Shown in pieces: positions 5,212-8,862 of a DNA stretch of 8,862 nt. Made by a program: the position numbers and the translations under genes. Each line of letters begins with the position of its first letter. Position 1 is the first letter of the stretch. This stretch comes from Bacillota bacterium (GTDB lineage: Bacteria > Bacillota > DTU030): the NCBI GenBank assembly GCA_012841005.1, contig DUVO01000323.1, positions 1 through 8,862 on the forward strand, written 5' to 3'. The notes under the pieces were generated by a model. That model had not been told where the DNA came from, did not search any database, and saw nothing but the letters and a program-made list of their open reading frames with translations.

Positions 5212-7845
5212 CTACTTCTTCCTTCCACAGCACTTCTTGAATTTCTTCCCGCTGCCGCAGGGACAGGGGTCATTGCGGCCGGTCTTTTTCCCGTCCCGGC
5301 GGGCCGGAGTCCGGGGCGTTTCCTCGCCGCCGCGGTTGGTAGTGACCACAGCCTGCTGCTGCCTCGAAGGCCTTGCCCCCGTTACCCGCACCTTAAAGGC
5401 ATAGCGGACAATATCTTCTTGAATGCGGGCAATGAGGCCCTGGAACATTTCGTGGGATTCCCGGGTATACTCGATGAAGGGATCCCGCTGGCCGTAAGCC
5501 CTGAGCCCTATTCCCTCCCGCAGCTCATCAATGGCGTCCAGGTATTCCATCCACTTGCTGTCCACCACCCGGAGCATGATGACCCGCTCCAGCTGCCGCA
5601 TATTCTCGGCGCCAAGGGCCTCTTCCCGGGCCCCATAGGTGGCCCGGGCCTTCTCCAGGAAAAGTTCCCGGAGCTGTTCCCGTTCCAGCCCCGCAAGTTC
5701 ACTGACAGGCAGAGATCCGGGCGGCAAAAAGACCTGTTCCGCCGCCTCCAGCAAGCCCGGTAAATCCCAGTGTTCAGTGGTCAATTCTTCATTACAGTAT
5801 ACCTGGAGCAGCCCGTCCAGCACGTCTTCCGTCATGCGTAAAATATAACCCTTCAGGTCCTCGTCCTTTAGAATCTGCTGCCGCTGTTGGTAGATAAAAG
5901 CCCTCTGCTCGTTCAGGATATCGTCATATCCTAGCAGGCGCCGGCGGATCTCGAAGTTTCTCGCCTCGACCTTGCGCTGGGCATTCTCAATAGCCCTGGT
6001 GATGAGCGAGTGCTCAATGGGCTGGTCCTCTTCCAGGCCCAGGCGGTCCATAATATTGCTGATGCTGTCAGAACCGAAGAGGCGCATCAGGTCATCTTCC
6101 AGGGAAAGGTAAAAGCGGGAGGAACCCGGGTCTCCCTGGCGTCCCGACCTGCCCCGGAGCTGGTTGTCAATGCGGCGGGCTTCATGGCGTTCCGTGCCGA
6201 TGATATGGAGCCCCCCCAGTTCCACCACCTTTTTGTGTTCGGCAGCAGTTTCTTCCTTCTTGAGGGCTAAAATGCGCTCATACTCTTCGGGGTCAATTTC
6301 TTCTTCCCGCCCGGCCACAATTTTCTTCGCCAAAAACTCCGGGTTACCCCCCAGGAGAATATCGGTGCCCCGGCCGGCCATATTGGTGGCGATGGTCACC
6401 GCCCCCAGGCGCCCGGCCTGGGCGACAATTTCCGCTTCCTTTTCGTGGTACTTGGCATTGAGGACATTGTGGGGAATACCCCGCTGCTTGAGGAGGCGGC
6501 TCAAGTACTCCGAATTCTCAATGGACACGGTGCCCACCAGCACCGGCTGGCCCCGCCGGTAACAGTCCACAATTTCCTCCACCACAGCCTGGAACTTGAC
6601 CCGCTCCGTTTTATAGATGACATCGGGGTAATCGACCCGGATCATGGGCTCATTGGTGGGGATCACCACCACATCCAGGTTGTAAATCTTGCGAAATTCA
6701 TCTTCCTCGGTGGCCGCGGTACCCGTCATACCCGCCAGCTTCTCGTACATGCGGAAATAGTTCTGGATGGTGATACTGGCCAGGGTCTGGCTCCTCTCCT
6801 CGACCTTAACCCCCTCCTTGGCTTCAATGGCCTGGTGGAGGCCGTCGCTGTAACGGCGCCCGTACATGAGCCGTCCGGTGAATTCGTCGACGATTATGAT
6901 CTTGCCGTCCTTGACCACGTAATCCCGGTCCCGCTTCATCAAGGCATGGGCCTTAAGGGCCTGGTCAATCTGGTTTAAGATTTCCCGGTTCTCCTCGCTG
7001 CCGTCATGGATATTCTCGATCCCCAGGATTTTTTCGATCAGCTCTGTCCCTTCTTCTTCCCGGGATACAGTCCGGGCCTTCTCATCGACGGTATAATGAA
7101 CTCCTGGCTTGAGCCGGTAGACCACCCGGTCGATCTTCTCATAAAAGTCGGTGGACTGCTGCAGCTGGCCCGAAATGATCAGGGGGGTCCGGGCCTCATC
7201 GATGAGGATGCTGTCCACCTCGTCGATGATGGCATAATGGAGAGGACGCTGCACCATATGCTCCCAGCGGGTCACCATGTTGTCCCGCAGGTAGTCAAAG
7301 CCAAATTCATTGTTGGTGCCGTAGGTAATATCAGCGGCATAGGCTTCCTGGCGCTCCTTGTGGTCAAGGCCGTGAACAATCAGGCCCACCGAAAGGCCCA
7401 GGAACTTATAGATCTGTCCCATCCATTCACTGTCCCGGCGGGCCAGGTAATCATTGACAGTAACGATATGCACTCCCTTCCCCGTCAGGGCATTCAGGTA
7501 AGCCGGCAGGGTTGCCACCAGGGTTTTCCCTTCCCCGGTCTTCATCTCGGCAATCCTGCCCTGGTGCAGCACAATCCCCCCTAGGATCTGAACATCGAAG
7601 TGGCGCATACCGAGGACGCGCCGGGAGGCCTCTCTCACCACGGCAAAGGCCTCGGGGAGGAGTTGGTCCAGGGTTTCCCCCTGGGCCAACCGATTTTTAA
7701 ACTCGGCGGTCTTGGCCTTAAGTTCATCATCCCGGAAGAGTTTCATCCTGCCTTCCAGTTCATTTACCTGCTCCACTATACGTTTAAGCCGTTTGAGCTC
7801 CCTTTCGTTGTCATTGAAGATATTCTTCAACAAGCCCAAAACCAT
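5212..7845 (-). CDS. secA: preprotein translocase ATPase SecA
   Basis: SecA is the cytosolic/peripheral ATPase that drives unfolded preproteins through SecYEG. The 877-residue product has all family parts: an N-terminal amphipathic [12 protein letters not shown], Walker A MKTGEGKT (101-108), Walker [18 protein letters not shown] (206-222), the preprotein cross-linking domain following it (about 225-365), and second nucleotide-binding domain motifs [14 protein letters not shown] (488-501) and [25 protein letters not shown] (550-574). Helical scaffold and wing regions come next. The C-terminal tail carries a zinc-binding C-x-C-x8-C-C (C861, C863, C872, C873), which binds SecB or ribosomes in other bacteria. 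A Q/T-rich linker precedes the zinc tail. The ATG at 7845 is chosen because AGAGGTG (7858-7852) lies 6 nt upstream; the in-frame GTG at 7854 is inside that site. It has its own promoter and is followed by prfB. It appears intact, and there is only one secA in the window. Confidence 0.98.
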   Translation of the reverse strand: MVLGLLKNIFNDNERELKRLKRIVEQVNELEGRMKLFRDDELKAKTAEFKNRLAQGETLDQLLPEAFAVVREASRRVLGMRHFDVQILGGIVLHQGRIAEMKTGEGKTLVATLPAYLNALTGKGVHIVTVNDYLARRDSEWMGQIYKFLGLSVGLIVHGLDHKERQEAYAADITYGTNNEFGFDYLRDNMVTRWEHMVQRPLHYAIIDEVDSILIDEARTPLIISGQLQQSTDFYEKIDRVVYRLKPGVHYTVDEKARTVSREEEGTELIEKILGIENIHDGSEENREILNQIDQALKAHALMKRDRDYVVKDGKIIIVDEFTGRLMYGRRYSDGLHQAIEAKEGVKVEERSQTLASITIQNYFRMYEKLAGMTGTAATEEDEFRKIYNLDVVVIPTNEPMIRVDYPDVIYKTERVKFQAVVEEIVDCYRRGQPVLVGTVSIENSEYLSRLLKQRGIPHNVLNAKYHEKEAEIVAQAGRLGAVTIATNMAGRGTDILLGGNPEFLAKKIVAGREEEIDPEEYERILALKKEETAAEHKKVVELGGLHIIGTERHEARRIDNQLRGRSGRQGDPGSSRFYLSLEDDLMRLFGSDSISNIMDRLGLEEDQPIEHSLITRAIENAQRKVEARNFEIRRRLLGYDDILNEQRAFIYQQRQQILKDEDLKGYILRMTEDVLDGLLQVYCNEELTTEHWDLPGLLEAAEQVFLPPGSLPVSELAGLEREQLRELFLEKARATYGAREEALGAENMRQLERVIMLRVVDSKWMEYLDAIDELREGIGLRAYGQRDPFIEYTRESHEMFQGLIARIQEDIVRYAFKVRVTGARPSRQQQAVVTTNRGGEETPRTPARRDGKKTGRNDPCPCGSGKKFKKCCGRKK

Positions 7846-7851
7846 AGAAAA

Positions 7852-7858
7852 CACCTCT
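7852..7858 (-). promoter_or_regulatory. ribosome binding site deciding the secA start
   Basis: AGAGGTG, 6 nt before the ATG at 7845. The GTG at 7854 that would lengthen the protein by three residues lies within it. Confidence 0.7.
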
Positions 7859-7884
7859 TTTTTCTTGCCCTTTCATATCAATTC

Positions 7885-7913
7885 ATTTTATCACTTCCCA
7901 GGGGAGAAAACAA
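7885..7913 (-). promoter_or_regulatory. sigma-A-type promoter of the secA-prfB unit
   Basis: On the minus strand, TTGTTT (7913-7908), a 17-nt spacer and TAAAAT (7890-7885). TG-A directly before the -10 gives an extended -10 element (TGATAAAAT). Transcription would start near 7878, leaving a leader of about 33 nt before the secA ATG. It lies between the HD-GYP terminator and secA, where a promoter is needed. Confidence 0.65.
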
Positions 7914-7941
7914 TGCTTCCGGAAATCCTGGCCGGAGTAAG

Positions 7942-7963
7942 AAAAAAAGAGGCCTATAGCCTC
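7942..7963 (-). terminator. intrinsic terminator of the HD-GYP gene
   Basis: On the minus strand, GAGGC (7963-7959), loop TATAG, GCCTC (7953-7949), then T7 (7948-7942) after the stem. G-U pairs can extend the stem. The gene's own TAG stop forms the last three bases of the loop. It separates the HD-GYP gene from the secA promoter. Confidence 0.75.
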
Positions 7964-8862
7964 CCCCTATTTCGCAACATCACCCGCAGAAATGCCTCCA
8001 CCACCCTTGGATCAAACTGTCTTCCGGCGTAGGCCTCCAATTCGGCCAGGGCCTCGGCAGTACTGCGCACCCCCCGGTAAGGCCTTTCCGAAGTCATGGC
8101 ATCGAAGGCATCGGCTACGGCAATAATCCGAGCCCCCAGGGGAATATCTTCACCCTTCAGCCCGTCGGGATATCCTTCCCCGTTATACCACTCATGGTGA
8201 TGGCGGACGATAGCGCTTGCCTTTTTGAAAAAATCGACCTCCGATACTATCCGGGCACCGATGACGGGATGCTCTTGAATCGCCTGGTATTCCTCATCGG
8301 TCAGGCGCCCCGGTTTGTTGAGGATGGATTCGCTGATACCAATCTTCCCCGTATCGTGGAGCAGGGCCATATATTCTATCACTTCCTGTTCCCGCTCGGG
8401 CAGCCTCAATTCCCGAGCCATGGCAACACAGTGCTCCCTGACCCGGTCCGAATGGCCCCTGGTATAGGAATCCTTGGCGTCGACGGCCGCCACTATGGCC
8501 TTGATGGTCTGGATATAGAGATTGCGCATATTGGTATACTGTTGAAAGGAAAAGCGGGCCAGGGCAAGGGGAATAACCAAAAGGAGCACACCGGGTATTC
8601 CATCCCGGATAAAGAGGATAGCAATCAGTACCGCCAGGGGGATCAGGACCAGGTAATTGATGACTACACTGCCAACCCGGGAAATCCAAATATCCACCGG
8701 CGAGATACCCTGGGACAAACCGGCTACAATGGCAATAAAAGAAGAGTTGAGCAAAAAATAAACAAGGGCTCCCATTATAATAGGAACCAGGTCTCCCACC
8801 ACATCTAAACTGCCGGGTTTACCCCCCCACCACTGGAAAACAATCCCCGCCATCCCAGCGGA
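7954..8862 (-). CDS. membrane-anchored HD-GYP domain c-di-GMP phosphodiesterase, 5' end cut
   Basis: The frame is open to the right edge, so the N-terminus is missing and the ATG at 8853 is probably internal. Counting from that ATG, hydrophobic segments at about 22-46 and 62-99 form the end of an integral membrane sensor region, followed by a linker helix (FSFQQYTNMRNLYIQTIKAI, 101-120). The HD-GYP catalytic domain then shows TRGHSDRV (131-138), the metal-binding LLHDTGKIGI (164-173), EHPVIGARIV (194-203), HHHEWYNGEGYPDGL (218-232) with the GYP signature, and IAVADAFDAMTSERPYR (244-260). All expected metal ligands are present, so it should be an active enzyme hydrolysing cyclic di-GMP. From memory, the family with this membrane region is about 420 residues, so roughly 120 may be missing. 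It ends in a terminator and is a separate unit from secA. What its membrane part senses is unknown. Confidence 0.92.
   Translation of the reverse strand, partial: SAGMAGIVFQWWGGKPGSLDVVGDLVPIIMGALVYFLLNSSFIAIVAGLSQGISPVDIWISRVGSVVINYLVLIPLAVLIAILFIRDGIPGVLLLVIPLALARFSFQQYTNMRNLYIQTIKAIVAAVDAKDSYTRGHSDRVREHCVAMARELRLPEREQEVIEYMALLHDTGKIGISESILNKPGRLTDEEYQAIQEHPVIGARIVSEVDFFKKASAIVRHHHEWYNGEGYPDGLKGEDIPLGARIIAVADAFDAMTSERPYRGVRSTAEALAELEAYAGRQFDPRVVEAFLRVMLRNRGRL

Overview
The window reads as ordinary chromosome of a GC-rich, probably thermophilic clostridial Firmicute, similar to Moorella and its relatives. This is inferred from strong AAGGAGG-type ribosome binding sites, the secA-prfB gene pair, a DUF4330 protein, and the style of the HD-GYP and O-antigen ligase-like proteins. 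No species can be fixed from sequence alone. Every well-supported gene lies on the minus strand, so transcription runs from high to low coordinates. The two end genes are cut by the window edges.

From right to left: (1) The 3' part of a membrane-anchored HD-GYP c-di-GMP phosphodiesterase, closed by an intrinsic terminator (7942-7963). (2) A sigma-A-type promoter (7885-7913) feeding secA, then prfB 35 nt later, then a small secreted protein of unknown function. prfB is in two frames joined by the classical programmed +1 frameshift (CTT TGA C), so its full product is 369 residues. (3) A leader of about 190 nt holding several inverted repeats, a T-tract hairpin and a possible 21-codon ORF, followed by a GT4 glycosyltransferase and a DUF4330 membrane protein 6 nt apart. 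(4) A 220-nt gap with a heptanucleotide tandem repeat and a small plus-strand ORF that may be a gene relic. (5) A two-TM hypothetical protein, and 5 nt further on an O-antigen ligase/polymerase-like multi-TM protein that runs off the left edge.

Functionally there are three blocks: c-di-GMP turnover, the housekeeping export/translation-termination operon (SecA and RF2), and the start of a surface polysaccharide cluster (glycosyltransferase, DUF4330, Wzy/WaaL-like protein). I see no CRISPR array, tRNA, rRNA, insertion sequence or defence system. I found no convincing new biological system. The points most worth a second look are the prfB recoding site with its upstream GNRA hairpin, the glycosyltransferase leader, the split small-TM/O-antigen ligase pair, and the repeat-plus-relic gap.
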